In this document: piece after piece, positions 44,960 through 57,053 of the stretch
How the letters are laid out: the number at the start of each line of letters is the position of its first letter
How positions within the stretch are numbered: position 1 is the first letter of the stretch
The notes under the pieces: generated by a model
Seen by the model: the letters and a program-made list of their open reading frames with translations, nothing else
What the model was told of the DNA's origin: nothing
The model's database searches: none
From: Syngnathus acus
Lineage: Eukaryota > Chordata > Actinopteri > Syngnathiformes > Syngnathidae
Length of the DNA stretch: 64,000 nucleotides
Assembly (NCBI RefSeq): GCF_901709675.1
Contig: NC_051087.1
Span: 12,773,384 to 12,837,383, forward strand
Direction: 5' to 3'
Made by a program: the position numbers and the translations under genes

Positions 44960-46826
44960 AAAGTGGATCATGTGTACAGCTGACCAGAGCGGGGGATTAG
45001 GCTGGCTTGAGGACAGCGAGGGCCGACCTGTCCCGGGGCATCAAGGAGGCGAAAAGGGCATTCTCTTGCAAGATTACCGCCCACTTCAAGGACAGCAAGG
45101 ACGCACGGAGCCTTTGGCAGGGCATTCAGACCATCACGGACTACAAGCCCGCGCCGCAGAGCTGTGAGGGCGACGTCCGTCTGCTCAACGATCTCAACCG
45201 CTTCTTTGCTCGCTTCGAGGCTCAGAACAGCACTTGCCCGCTGAAGACCCCTCCCCCTCCACAAGAGCAGCCCCTGTGCCTCTCTGCTGATAGCGTGAGG
45301 AGGGCGCTTGCCGCGATCAACACCCGTAAGGCGGCGGGCCCTGACAACGTCCCAGGTCGAGCGCTGAAGGACTGCGCTGGGGAGCTGACGGGTGTCTTCA
45401 CGGACATCTTTAACATTTCCCTGCAGCAGGCCGTCGTCCCTTCGTGTTTCGAGGCTGCCACCATCGTACCTGTACCGTCCTGCTTCAATGACCACCGCCC
45501 CGTGGCACTGACGCCCATCATCATGAAGTGCTTTGAGCGGCTTGTCATGGAGCACATCAGATCCATTCTCCCCCCCACCATAGACCCTTTCCAGTTTGCG
45601 TACCGAGCCAAGCGGTCCTCTGAGGATGCCATCTGCTCTGCCCTCCACTCGGCCCTCACCCACCTGGAGAGTAGGGACTCGTATGTGAGATTGCTGTTTG
45701 TGGACTTCAGTTCTGCCTTCACGGGGGCCCCCCCAAGGCTGCGTGCTCAGTCCGCTGCTCTTCACCCTGCTGACGCATGACTGCGCTGCAACTTACAGCA
45801 CCAACCGCATGGTGAAATTTGCTGACGACACGACTCTGGTGGGTCTCATCACCAAGTTTGCTGACGACACGACTCTGGTGGGTCTCATCACCAAGGGCGA
45901 CGAGACTCAATACAGGTTGGAGGTTGACCTTCTGACCATGTGGTGCAAGGACAACAACCTCCTGCTGAACGTCAACAAGACCAAGGAGATTGTTGTTGAC
46001 CTCCGGAAGGGTCACACCCAACACCTGCCGCTGACCATCGATGGTGCTGTGGTGGAGAGGGTGAGCAGCACCAGGTTCCTGGGGGTGCACATCAGTGAGG
46101 ATCTCTCCTGGTCCACCAACACCGCATCACTGGCGAAGAAGGCCCATCGCCGCCTGTACTTCCTGCGGAAACTCAGGCGAGCAAGAGCTCCTCCGGCCGT
46201 CATGACTACATTTTACCGTGGCACCATTGAGAGCGTCCTCTCCAGTTGTATCACTGTTTGGGGTGGTCGCTGCACTGAATACAACATGAAGGCCCTGCAG
46301 CGCATTGTGAACACGGCTGGTAAGGTTATTGGTGCTTCACTCCCCTCCTTGAAGGACATTTACGCCTCCCATCTCACCCGCAAGGCGACCACGATAGTGA
46401 GTGATGTGAGTCACCCCGCTCACTCTTTGTTCGATCTTCTGCCCTCTGGGAAGAGGTATAGGAGCCTGCGCTCCCGCACCACCAGACTCACCAACAGCTT
46501 CATTCTCCAGGCTGTTAGGATCCTGAACTCTCTCCCCCCTTCTGCGTAGCGTCCTGTACTTTTGCGCTATATTCTGACTGTCTGCTGTATGCACACTTGC
46601 TCCATTTTTGCTCCTCTTATTTCTTGTGTTATTTGTTTATTTATTATTTATTCAGCACTCTTATTTATTCATTGTTTGTGCCTTCTTGTTTTTATTTTTT
46701 TGTGTTGTTTACTTGTATGTGTATTGTGTACTATGTCTTGTCACCGTGGGATAGTGGGAACGTAATTTCGATTTCTTTGTGTCTTGGCATGTGAAGAAAT
46801 TGACAAAGAAGACTTTGACTAATGCG
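44960..46826 (+). mobile_element. L2/Rex1-like LINE with duplicated catalytic box (right copy)
   Basis: It is the partner of 2325-4190, with linker and N-terminal RT at 45007-45780 and catalytic and C-terminal RT at 45698-46549. It shares the deletion between motif A and motif B, and the tandem doubling of the KFADDTTLVGLIT block (45812-45893). Here both repeats keep FADD, while the first repeat is FAGD in the left copy. The lesions therefore predate the segmental duplication. Confidence 0.87.
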
Positions 46827-47415
46827 TGTTAACATTTACTGCAAGCTAAATGTTCATCCTAACTTTGCTGCGGGAATATGTGAGGACCACAGACGTAAGA
46901 TGATAAAACCGGCCACAAAAAAATGATTGTTGCTTACAAATATGGCAATATTAGAAGTATATAGTTTCTTAACTCATTCAAAATGAGTGATTTTAGGATT
47001 TAAGTACAATTTCTTGCCTCTGATCATGCATGCTGCCCTATGTCTTGGCATCTTTCACAAAACTGTCAGATGTAATAAAAAGTGTAAAAATGTTCAATTT
47101 TGAACATCCTATTCTCAGTCTACTTGCCTTGGACTCCCCCTTCTGGCTACTGCCTCCTCTACTCATATTTCCCACTTTATTTGGCTGCTTGTCTTCATTT
47201 AGTTTCCTGATTCAACCGTTGTTTTTATTAAGCAATTACTTTCTTCCCTGTCACTTGCTTCCCTTCTGTTTTTGATCGTGAAATCAATATATCTTCTGTT
47301 TCCCTGTGGTGTGTGTGGCTTTTTATCTGCTCTGTAATTGCCCTGAATCAATATATGTACATGGATCCATATAAAAACGATTACTTTGAATCTTCAGGAG
47401 TTGATGGAGGAACTT

Positions 47416-48736
47416 CAAGATTCAAGATTCAAGAGTTTTTATTCGCCATGTTTGAGCGTGCCAAACAAGGAATTTGACTTCGGTAAAACACACCCTCTGT
47501 TCAACATATAGGTGACTAACAACACTCAGGACATGTGAATAATGGCAAAAACAGTGTAGACAAATTCAAAAGGTGTGAAGAGCAGGATGTTATTGCACAG
47601 TAATGCCTCTGAGACTCTATGAGTGGTGTGAGTTCATCAGAGCAACAGCCTGGGGGAAGAAGCTGTCTCGGTGTCTGCTGGTTTTGGCGTACCGAGCTCT
47701 ATAACACCGTCCGGAGGGGAGTAGTTCAAACAGACTGCAACCTGGGTGAGAAGGGTCTGTAGAGATGTTCCTTGCACGTTTCCTGGTCCTGGACAGGTAC
47801 AAGTCTTGGATAGATGGGAGGTTGATTCCAATGATCTTTTCTGCAGTCCTGATTGTCCGTTGCAGTCTGTGCTTGTCTTGTTTGGAGGCTGATCCAAACC
47901 AGACAGTGATGGAGGTGCAGAGGACAGACTGGATGATGGCAGTGTAGAAGGTCTTCAGAAGCTCTCGCGGCAGGTTGAACTTCTTGAGCTGTCTCAGGAA
48001 GTACAGCCTCTGCTGGGCCTTCTTCCGGACAGAGTCTATGTGGCCGGTCCATTTCAGGTCCCGAGAGATTGTGGTTCCCAGGAACTTGAAGGTGTCTGTG
48101 GAGAGAATAGTATTACTGCGGATAGTGAGGGGCAAAAGTGGTGAAGGGTCTCGCCTGAAATCCACTGTCATCTCCACGGTCTTGAGCGGGTTCAGCTCCA
48201 GATGGTTTTGGTTGCACCAGTGGACCAGCCGCTCCACCTCCTGTCTGTATGCAGTCTCATCACCGTCCTGGATCAGTCCGATGAGAGTGGTGTCGTCTGC
48301 ATACTTCAGGAGCTTCACAGGAGAGTCATCTGAGGAGAAATCATTGGTGTAGAGAGAGAAGAGCAGTGGGGAGAGGACGCACCCCTGAGGGGCTCCAGTA
48401 TTGGTGGTCCGGGTGTCAGATGTGATGCCCCCCAGCCTCACACGCTGTCTCCTGTTTGTCAGGAAGCTGGTGATCCACTGACAGGTGGGGGCAGGCACCG
48501 CAAGCTGGATGAGCTTCTGTTGGAGGATGTCAGGAGCGATGGTGTTGAACGCCGAGCTGAAGTCCACAAACAGGATCCTGGCGTACGTTCCTGGGGTGTC
48601 CATGTGGTGCAGGATGTAGTGCAGTCCCATGTTGACCGCATCATCCACTGACCTGTTTGCTTGGTAGGCAAACTGGAGGGGGTCAAGCAGGGGGCCCGTG
48701 ACCTCCTTCAGGTGGTTCAGCACTAACCTCTCGAAA
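47416..48736 (-). mobile_element. LINE with open RT frame, private to right duplicon
   Basis: Minus-strand frame 47617-48804 (395 residues) has [49 protein letters not shown], catalytic KYADDTTLIGLI and C-terminal LYFLRQLKKF motifs with no stop. The first 23 or so codons, including the ATG at 48802-48804, come from the flanking target DNA. The LINE itself starts at SFERLVLNHL. The 3' end is a (TTCAAGA)n-type tail at 47416. The target duplication is GAACTT (47410-47415, 48737-48742). It is a different subfamily from 2325-4190. Confidence 0.88.
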
Positions 48737-49534
48737 GAACTTATGTAAGTTCCGCCATCAACTCCTGGCTGCACCTGGATGTTCATTCTGACACTTGATA
48801 GCATTCTGGCTGAGTCACTAGCCTTTCAAATTCCTTGATCCTTTGTCCACTCTAAAGCTATTCTTTTTGCATACAAATCTATATCGTATGTACAAGTGCA
48901 TGGCCAATAACCAGGGGAGAGTCTATTTATTTTAATAATTTGCTTTGAAGAGCAAAACCCGTAGGCTATAGTAGTTCATCATACTCAACGTGAAATATGG
49001 TATTTAATGGTGAACAGATTGAAGCTCAGGTCACTCCATTACAAGTAAGTCACTTATCCACACTGTGTGATAACTATGAGATGAGAGATTGCTTTTTTTT
49101 TTCGCTCAATGGGTTGTGACTATTTATTCATATGAGTTAATTATCAGGCAGCTCCACTACAATTTAAAATGTTGTGTCTTAACATTTAATTATCAAGCTT
49201 TGACTGGAAAGGGCAGCATCTTTTAATTTACGTCATCAAAACAACTAGGCCATTAATGAATGACTATATGGAATCTGTTTTCATTTCCAAAAGATTTTGA
49301 AAGACTGAGCAACATGAGATGAAGAGTTCCTTGCATAGTTATTAATTGGTGATACTTTTAACTGATGTTTCATATTTGGTGTTGGTAATAAAGAATGGGT
49401 ATGTTTGTTTGCTTGACCATAAAGATTTGACCTCTATCCTTTAGTTTTTTACTGGAGGGTCATGAGCTTGAGCTTCGGAAAAGCCTGAACTGGAGTGAAT
49501 CGCATAAAAATTACATCAAAAATATGTACAATTA

Positions 49535-49912
49535 AGGCGGCTCGGTGGCGCACTAGGGTAGCACGTCCGCCTCACAGTTAGGAGGGTGCGGGTTCGATTC
49601 CACCTCCGGCCCTCCCTGTGTGGAGTTTGCATGTTCTCCCCGAGCCGGTGTGGATTTTCTCCGGGCACTCCGGTTTCCCCCCCCATCCCAAAAACATGCT
49701 TGGTAGGCCGATTGAGCACTCCAAATTGTCCCTAGGTGTGAGTGCGAGTGCGAATGGTTGTTTGTCTCTGTGTGCCCTGCGATTGGCTGGCAACCGGTTC
49801 AGGGTGTCCCCCGCCTACTGCCCGATGACGGCTGGGATAGGCTCCAGCACGCCCGCGACCCCCGTGGGGACTCAGCGGTACAGAAAATGGATGGATGGAT
49901 GGATGGATGGAT
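49535..49912 (+). mobile_element. Full-length AFC-like SINE, private to right duplicon
   Basis: It runs from GGCGGCTCGGTGGCGCAC (A box) and GGTTCGATTCC (B box) to a (GGAT)n tail that joins GATACGTATTGGCC. The left copy has 60-70 bp at 8752-8813 in place of it (ATAAACACAGGTGTTACAG and onward), so insertion went with a local deletion. Confidence 0.88.
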
Positions 49913-51605
49913 GATACGTATTGGCCAGATTTTAGCCCTAAATCTCGTAATGGCTTCAAAGATAAACTTAGCAGGGAATGTGCTCGGACTGATCTCGGCT
50001 GCTTGGAGGATGTCCGACCTCAAATCGGGGATATTCAATGTGTTGGATTGTTTTGACCTGACTTAGCATCGTGTGTTGTGTCCTCCGAGGGCGAATGAAC
50101 ACGCAGCTGGCTGACAGTGACGTGCAGCCAATCACAAAGTGAGGTAGTGAATAATAATAATTTAAACCCTTTCAAGTTTAAAGTGTTCATATCATTCTTT
50201 TACCTCCTTTTTTGGCGGGAAGAGGGTGCAAAATTTAAAAATAAAAGTCCCAAATAAAAATTGGGGAGTTTCTCTGTCTAAATTTAACATTTTTTTAAAC
50301 TGACTGAAACTTTTCCACCTTTAAACTATTTAGCTCATTGTAATAGGGAAGTAATACTCTGGAAAGTTCTTTAGCTTCAGCAAATGAGTTATGAACATCT
50401 CAGGGTCAAATTAAACAATGATAAGATGACGGGTGATAGAGAAATGTGACACCCGGTCATTGCGAGGACAACACTGGTTCAGTGGGACAGCACACAAGGA
50501 CAGTAAAATTCCACAACGCATTTAGGTGATCCCGTTTTGGTGATCGTGGAAGTCTGTAAAGGTGACCTTCGCATATTTGCGGTTCTCTTCTACGGTTGTA
50601 AAAATGGAAGCACTGACAAACTGAATGACGAGCAAACAACTTTGGAGAGCCTCTTCAGAAATGAAACAAAAGAACAGCCTCCAATAGCCAAGAAAAAGAC
50701 TGCTGAAGTAAAATGAAAACTTCAACAAATGTTTAGCACTAAAGGTGATTCTCACACACCGGCCCACTAATGAGAAAATTAAGCCTTCAAAATTGCTTTG
50801 GCACATTTTGCACATTCTCATCTATATTAGCAAAGTTCACTACATTAAGGCCATTAAGATGCAACTTTCAACTATGTCTGAATATAAAAATGTTTCTTAC
50901 TAACCATTCATATGTTAATATTGGTGCAGATTGTCCTAACTTGTTTGTGATACTTGCCAAAACAGTAGAACCCCTTCATTAGGGATCATTATGAAATCAT
51001 TATATTAATTTCAGGATCTCAATGATGTACTTCAGTCATTGTTTTTGACAGGGTCCGAATTGTACATGTAGTAAAAGTTCAATTACTGTGAAGTTCAAAT
51101 TTGTAAATGTGCCTTCTTTCCCAAGCTTTAACCCCGTGGCTTAAACACTAAAGATGTGTTTCATTTGCAGATGGTAACGTCACATTATTTTCTATTCCCG
51201 GCTCAACAAAATTGTGTTTACTGTTTATGGCTTTTTAACAAGCTCCATGTTGTTATCAGTTCACCGTTTTAAACCCGTGCACATTGAAGCATTTGGATTG
51301 TATTCAGATATGCTCTACTGAAGTGCATGCATTCTTCATGCCAAAAAGGCAACATAATACTTTTACTGCGCAAATTTTGTTGTGACACTAGCAGTATATT
51401 CTCTTGTGTGTTATGTCCTACACTAAGGGTGTCAGTTCTTGTTTTTCTCTTGTATATTGTCTGCCCTCCCTCAAAAGTGAACTACTAAAAATGTAATCAG
51501 TTCTCCAAATAAAAGGCAAAGTGTTCTTTCACAGGTTCCATTCAAAGTACTTACAATACAGCATTACTGCCATTTCCATCAATTTGAGTAGGAAATGCCA
51601 TAGAT

Positions 51606-51923
51606 CAGGGGTATCAAGCACATTTTTGTCACGGGCCGCATTGTAGTCATAGTTTCCCTCGGAGGGCCATAATAACTGTCAACCCAAATAAACGAACGCC
51701 TCATATTATATACAGTATAAGCTACAAAACAAACTGACAAATATTCTTTTTCAAATCAGACGAGTGGAAACTTTTCAAATATTTTAAAAAGTTGATTTTT
51801 TAAAAGTTAAAACAATTTGCAATTTTAGTATGACATAAATTCAATGCAGTTTGTCTTCGCGGGCCACAGAAAATGATGCAGTGGGCCATATCTGGCCCCC
51901 GGGCCTTGAGTTTGACACCTGTG
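51606..51923. mobile_element. 318-bp hAT-type element, complete
   Basis: CCATAGAT flanks both ends (51598-51605, 51924-51931). The ends CAGGGGTATCAAG / TTGAGTTTGACACCTGTG are imperfect inverted repeats. Relatives are at 15052-15283, 24868-25102 and 62874-63101. Confidence 0.85.
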
Positions 51924-51974
51924 CCATAGATGGACTAACTGAGCTAATTCATTCTTGAGTCACTTGAAAACAGC

Positions 51975-52110
51975 AAAATTTAAGATGTTGGCTCACTTGG
52001 TACAGCCGGTCCAGTAACTGAAGGGTCGCTGGTTTGAATCTCAGCTCTGAATGAGCAATGTTGACGTGCCCTTGGTCAAGAAACTCAACCCTAAGTTACT
52101 CCAAGTGGAA
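51975..52110 (+). mobile_element. tRNA-like SINE fragment (third family)
   Basis: GGCTCACTTGGTACAGCC and GCTGGTTTGAATCTCAG resemble tRNA A and B boxes. They are followed by TGCCCTTGGTCAAGAAACTCAACCC, a body common in fish SINEs. It is degraded. Confidence 0.55.
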
Positions 52111-53017
52111 ATTTTGTGGTGTACGTGAAAAAAGTTACGATTTTTGCTGTTGTGGACGTGGCCATCAACAGATACACTCAATATTTTTTTAAGAACATAG
52201 ATGTACACAGCTTCATCTCAACTCAAATGAAGATCCATGAAAACTGCGTCAATGCCACACAAGGAAACCAACCAATTTACCAATTATTTACAAATTATCA
52301 ATTAACCCCTTTCCAATTCAAGGTCATCATTTGGAAGGTAGATAACTGACAAACTACAATCAGCATGTGTCATAGAGTTTTAGTAGAGGTTTCTCCACGG
52401 GCACATATCGCAAAGATGAAATAAATCCACAGAATCAGAATGTGTTCACAATGCCACTCACACCCTATCCTTACTGGGAACAACAATAATAGTTGCAGTG
52501 ACCTTATCAAAGCTATTTAATTACGCAGCAACACGCCAAACACATTAAGTCAGGGTACATGGGCCGTGGTGGGTGACTCTAAGCGCACCTGCTGCCGAAC
52601 ATGTGAAGGTTAAGGAATACGATTCAGAGTAAACACGGCAACATAAACCAACCTTCAATTTGACAAACACAAATGACTTTTGACATTACAAAATGTTTGT
52701 TGCATTCACGTACTTCAAGGTCAATCTATTACAGAAATCGAAGCATTAGAGCAGTAAGTATTGACAATAGTCAACGGACTGAAGCTTCACTTTACATGTA
52801 TTTAGCAGCAGAATTTGGGTAAGTAAACAAATAAATAAGTAAACAGCTGAATTTTTGTGAATGAATAAATAAATAAACAAATAAATAAATAAATAAAAAA
52901 TAAATAACTTCAAGAGGGCATTAGGTTCGGTTCATCCTCGACGAAATAATGCACAAAATTTGTAGTAGTGGTAAGCTAGTCGCCCTCATTGTCAAAAGGT
53001 TCTGGCATCAAATCTGA
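52111..53017. other. No gene seen
   Basis: AT-rich sequence with an (AAAT)n-like stretch at 52855-52905. Nothing else was recognised. Confidence 0.4.
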
Positions 53018-53338
53018 AGCTCAGTGGCCTAGCGGTAGAGTGTCCGCCCTGAGACTGGAAGGTTGTGGGTCAAACCCCGGCCGGGTCATACCAAAGACTA
53101 TAAAAATGGGACCCATTGCCTCCCTGCTTGGCACTCAGCATTAAGGGTTGGAATTGGGGTGTTAGATCACCAAATGATTCCCGAGCGAGTCACCGCTGCT
53201 GCTCACTGCTCCCCTCTCCCCCAGGGGATGGATCAAAATCACACGGGGATGGGTTAAATGCAGAGGACAAATTTCACCACACCCAGATGTGTGTGTGACG
53301 ATCATTGGGACTTTAACTTTAACTTTAACTTAACTTAA
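53018..53338 (+). mobile_element. tRNA-derived SINE (second family)
   Basis: It is a close copy of 17766-18077 with A box GTGGCCTAGCGGTAGAGTG, a one-base deletion in the B box, and an (ACTTTA)n tail. Confidence 0.88.
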
Positions 53339-53399
53339 AGCCCTCCTATATGGAGTTTTCATGCTTTGCTCAGGGTACTCTTCACCGTTTACTAATTGA

Positions 53400-53645
53400 A
53401 ATTCATCCATCCATTTTCATTTCATTTGCAACACTGCCTATCCTGTTCAGGGGTGCCAGAGGCGCTGGAGCCTATCCCAACTGATATTGGGCGAAAGGCA
53501 GATTACACCCTGAAATTGTTGCAGGGCACATATGGAGACGAACAACCATTCACACCCACATGCACACTGCCACTGAGCAGGAATCAATCCCACACTGCCC
53601 GCACACAAGTCAGCCGCGTGTACCCCTACACCATCAGCTATTTTG
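53400..53645 (-). mobile_element. Old AFC-like SINE
   Basis: Starts at the CATCCATCCATTTTC tail and includes GCGCTGGAGCCTATCCCAAC and ACGAACAACCATTCACAC on the minus strand. Highly diverged. Confidence 0.7.
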
Positions 53646-55519
53646 CTAATTGAAATTCCAAATAGAAATTCTTGCATCTATTTAAAAGGCTAGCCTCTGT
53701 TTCATCTTTGAGCTTCGAAGGTCTTTCCAACTCAGTAAAACCTTTCCAGTCTTCCTTTCTACCCCACATTCTAATTATGAATGTTTTGAGTCATTTTGAT
53801 ACCAAGAATGATCCACAGTTGCCACATCCGATAGTCTGGATCAAATCCTTTTTGGACAAAAATCTGTAGACCCTGTCTGTCCAATGACATTTATACAGTA
53901 TGTTTATGAGAAGAGTGAGCTGTGTGCACTCATACTCCCCTTCAGTGTGGCGGCCACGTGTTCCAAAATAGTTTTGAAGTCTCTTTTTCTCTGCCTCCTT
54001 TACTCGTGTATTTATTTGTTTTGCTGAGGGGAAATTGTTTTCGCAAAAGTCAGTCTAAACAGGGCAAAGGGCTAGACTGAAATCCAAGAATCTAAAACAA
54101 TAAAATCCCTCTGACTTCATTCAGCACCACTGCAATAATAATTTCCACCTTGACCAAGATTTGACCCCCATTCTTTCAGATGTGTTGTAAACGGACCTGT
54201 TTTGTCTGGAAAGCCATAGTGTCTGTTGATTCAGTACATTGTCAACATTGCTTTTTCCTATTTTCATTGCCTTTGCTTGCTGTTTGATTGAACTCTGCAT
54301 TGTGAAGAGGAACAGTTTTGAATTTTGCAGATTTAATATGGCTCCTTTTATCAGCACATTATTCTCTGTACCTTGACTTTTTTTCACGTTGTAATCATTA
54401 AAGTGAAGCGAGCATGAACTTTTACTTCTTACCCTTGGGACAAAAAATTGTTTTCTACTGGCATGATTTGTAAATCAGTTCATTTGTGTTTGTATAGGAA
54501 ATGTGTGCACCCTTGTGGAGCCATTATCAGGGGTTGTCAAGGATTTTCCCCAAAACATTGAATGGAGAGATTATCAATATAAAAAAACTGTGACTTTTGT
54601 AGTTTTAACGTTTAGTAAATATTTATACCTGCAGGTGGAGGGTACACAAAATGAACAAATTCAGATGGTCCGATTGGGGTCAATAAAGATGTCGATGCAT
54701 GTTGTGGCAGCGTTACCACCATCATGACCACCAGAGCAAATGAAATGAAGGAAGCGATTAATTAGCTGATAGTTTAAAGTGTCTAGCATCTTTGCTGGTT
54801 GCTGAAGCAAAATCCTAATCTACACAAAATCCCTTATAAATTAGATCCTGTCGGGGTAACGTTTTCATTTTTCATTTATGTCATGTTTGTCATCAGATCA
54901 GCAATTTCTACTCTGCTATTTCTCGTCAATTTCATCTGGCACCAGTAAGCTCTTTCCCTCATTGAGTGTTGATTCTTGAATTTTCTCCAAGGCTTCTCTT
55001 GCAGCTGTGGCTGATGGCCCTGCCCTGATATGTACCACTGGTGTCTTTTTATCCTCCCCTGCCACCTACTTGCTGGTCTGTTTAGTCTGTAACTTCCACC
55101 ATACCCATAGACCTGCATTCCAGTACTATTCCAGTGTTCATTGCGGTGAACCCAACCACTTGATTCTGCTTTCTTTATTTTAATCTTTTCCCTTGCTTTG
55201 CATTCAGCTTGACAGTGTACCATATATCTATACATCTTCAGGGGGTTTGCCACTGAACCATGTTGCAACGACATGTTGAGTCTTTGTAGCTGGAATGCAC
55301 CCGTGCAGTGAGTGATCACTGCAATCCATCTCTCAAAATATCCACACTCTCTCCTTTGTTATCCTCCAATTACTTTATCTGAGGCCATTGGCTTTTTTCT
55401 TAATGGTTGTGCCGTGTTTTTTTTTTGTTCAGTACAAATAACACAGTACAACATATTGTATGTGCAGTTGGAGTTTTATATCCATCCGTTTTCTTATGAT
55501 ATGCGTATGCCTGCCTATA
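53646..55519. other. No gene supported
   Basis: Only weak open frames occur. The longest, on the minus strand at 54876-55319, has no recognisable domain and low-complexity, charged composition. It may be the degraded 3' continuation of the RTE-like relic next to it. Confidence 0.35.
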
Positions 55520-56310
55520 TGCAGTCGGCAGGCAACACTTAATTGCTTTGTTCGGATCAGCAATTTCAGTTAATTGTGCTTCTATTGGGTGTGGAGAGGG
55601 ATGTCTATTGATGATCTCCCTGAAGTATTCTGTTCAGCGGTCTTATTATTCTTTTTCTGTGGTGAGTAGTCCTTGTTTGGTATTTTGGTACTGGACTTGA
55701 GTTCTTACTTGATCCTTGCTGATTTAGTGTTATTTATTCTGGATTTCGAGTTCTTTCGCTCTTCAATAGTCTGCCATGATTCCCTACTGATCCATTCTTT
55801 ATGCTGTTTCCTTTTGTGTCCAATAGTCTTCTTGTTGCTTTCCTTGTATATTTCGACAATATTTGTCCACTGCTGGTCGATGTCAGTCTCACTAACATTG
55901 TCCGTTGTAGTACCGGAGAGAGTTTGGTATCTGTTCCAGAGTTGTATTGTGAAGTTCTTCTTTATGGATGGGTCTTTCAGCATGCCGACGTCAAATCTAG
56001 GGCGACCTTTGGGCATCAGTCCTGATCTTTTTAACTTTAATTTGATGTCTGCTATTACAAGGTGATGGTCGCTGAAGACATCTACTCCCTTCTCACTTTG
56101 ACATCTTTCAATGAACGTCTCCATTTGCTATTGATCATTAGGTGGTCAATCTGGTTCTGATCCCTCCCATTTGGTGAAAGCCATGTCAGTTGAATGATCA
56201 AGTTGTTGGATAGACAGAATGAAGCTAGTCTGTTGACTATATGAAGATCTTGGGTAGGTCTTCTTTGGACTTCAGATTGCAAGATGTTTACATTAAAAAA
56301 AAGCAAACGG
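55520..56310 (-). mobile_element. RTE-like LINE relic: endonuclease end and linker
   Basis: Minus-strand frames, broken by stops, read in order LTWLSPNGRDQNQIDHLMIN (56160 region), then VFSDHHLVIADIKLKLK (56070 region), then KEWISRESWQTIEERKNSK, and finally EYFREIINRHPSP. The IDHLMI and SDHHLV stretches are the last conserved blocks of an AP endonuclease. The WIS..T/S linker and the FREIINR block precede the RT in RTE-type elements. It is an old, inactive copy. Confidence 0.72.
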
Positions 56311-56975
56311 CAATATAAGCATTTAATTGCTCTTAATAATTACTACATTTTTGACAGTCCACAGGAATACCAAATTGTATGACCGCCTCCAATAAGATTC
56401 CTCGGGAAGCTGGTGGTGTGAAGAACTGAGTCCTGAGCACCAAAACCAAACTCAAGTTTGGCTTTTGAAATGTACAAATTTGACGTAATTGTAAATGGTC
56501 GACGTTTATTTTATGTATTGTGCAATGACAAAAACTTTTCTATTCTATTTTTGTTCGTGTGATTGACTGGCACAGGAACTGATTAGTTGCGACACATGAG
56601 ATATTATCCAAGTAAATGAACGAGCAAAGAGTAAGAGATTCTATGAATTATAAAGCCAAAGGCAGCAGAGTGAAGAACTAACTGGCATGTTTACCCACTG
56701 AAAGTATGAGGCAGCGTGCCCTCACAGCCCGGCACAACCCCCGTCATCATGGAATGGTGTCACGTTCCATTTACCTAGGAAGTCAGATCGCTGTCATCGT
56801 ATTGACGTCAACATCGAGTTGCACATTTATTCACATCAACATTTATTCACAGAGAACAGGACTCCAGTTCTTAAAATAAAAAAATAAAATTAAGTGTTAG
56901 AAATTAATGTATTGATATATGTTACATGTTGAGATTAGATTAATGTGTTAATTTATGAACGTGTATTTGCTAGTT

Positions 56976-56979
<4 letters not shown>

Positions 56980-57012
<33 letters not shown>

Positions 57013-57053
57013 TGTCATGAATGAATGAATGAATGAATGAATGAATGAATGAA
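56980..57053. repeat. (CA)n and (GAAT)n microsatellites
   Basis: A CA run at 56980-57008 is followed by eight to nine GAAT units at 57018-57053. Confidence 0.95.

Larger units (their letters stand above)
43634..51837 (+). repeat. Right copy of the direct segmental duplication
   Basis: Same orientation and order as 1-15283, about 8.2 kb long because it lacks most of the left copy's insertions. Private insertions are the LINE 47416-48736 and the SINE 49535-49912. It also holds about 190 bp (50795-50985) replaced in the left copy. Similarity ends inside a hAT element at 51837. Confidence 0.85.

Noticed and set aside
54876-55319. Minus-strand 147-codon frame
   Set aside because: No conserved motif. 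It adjoins an RTE-like relic and is most likely degraded repeat.
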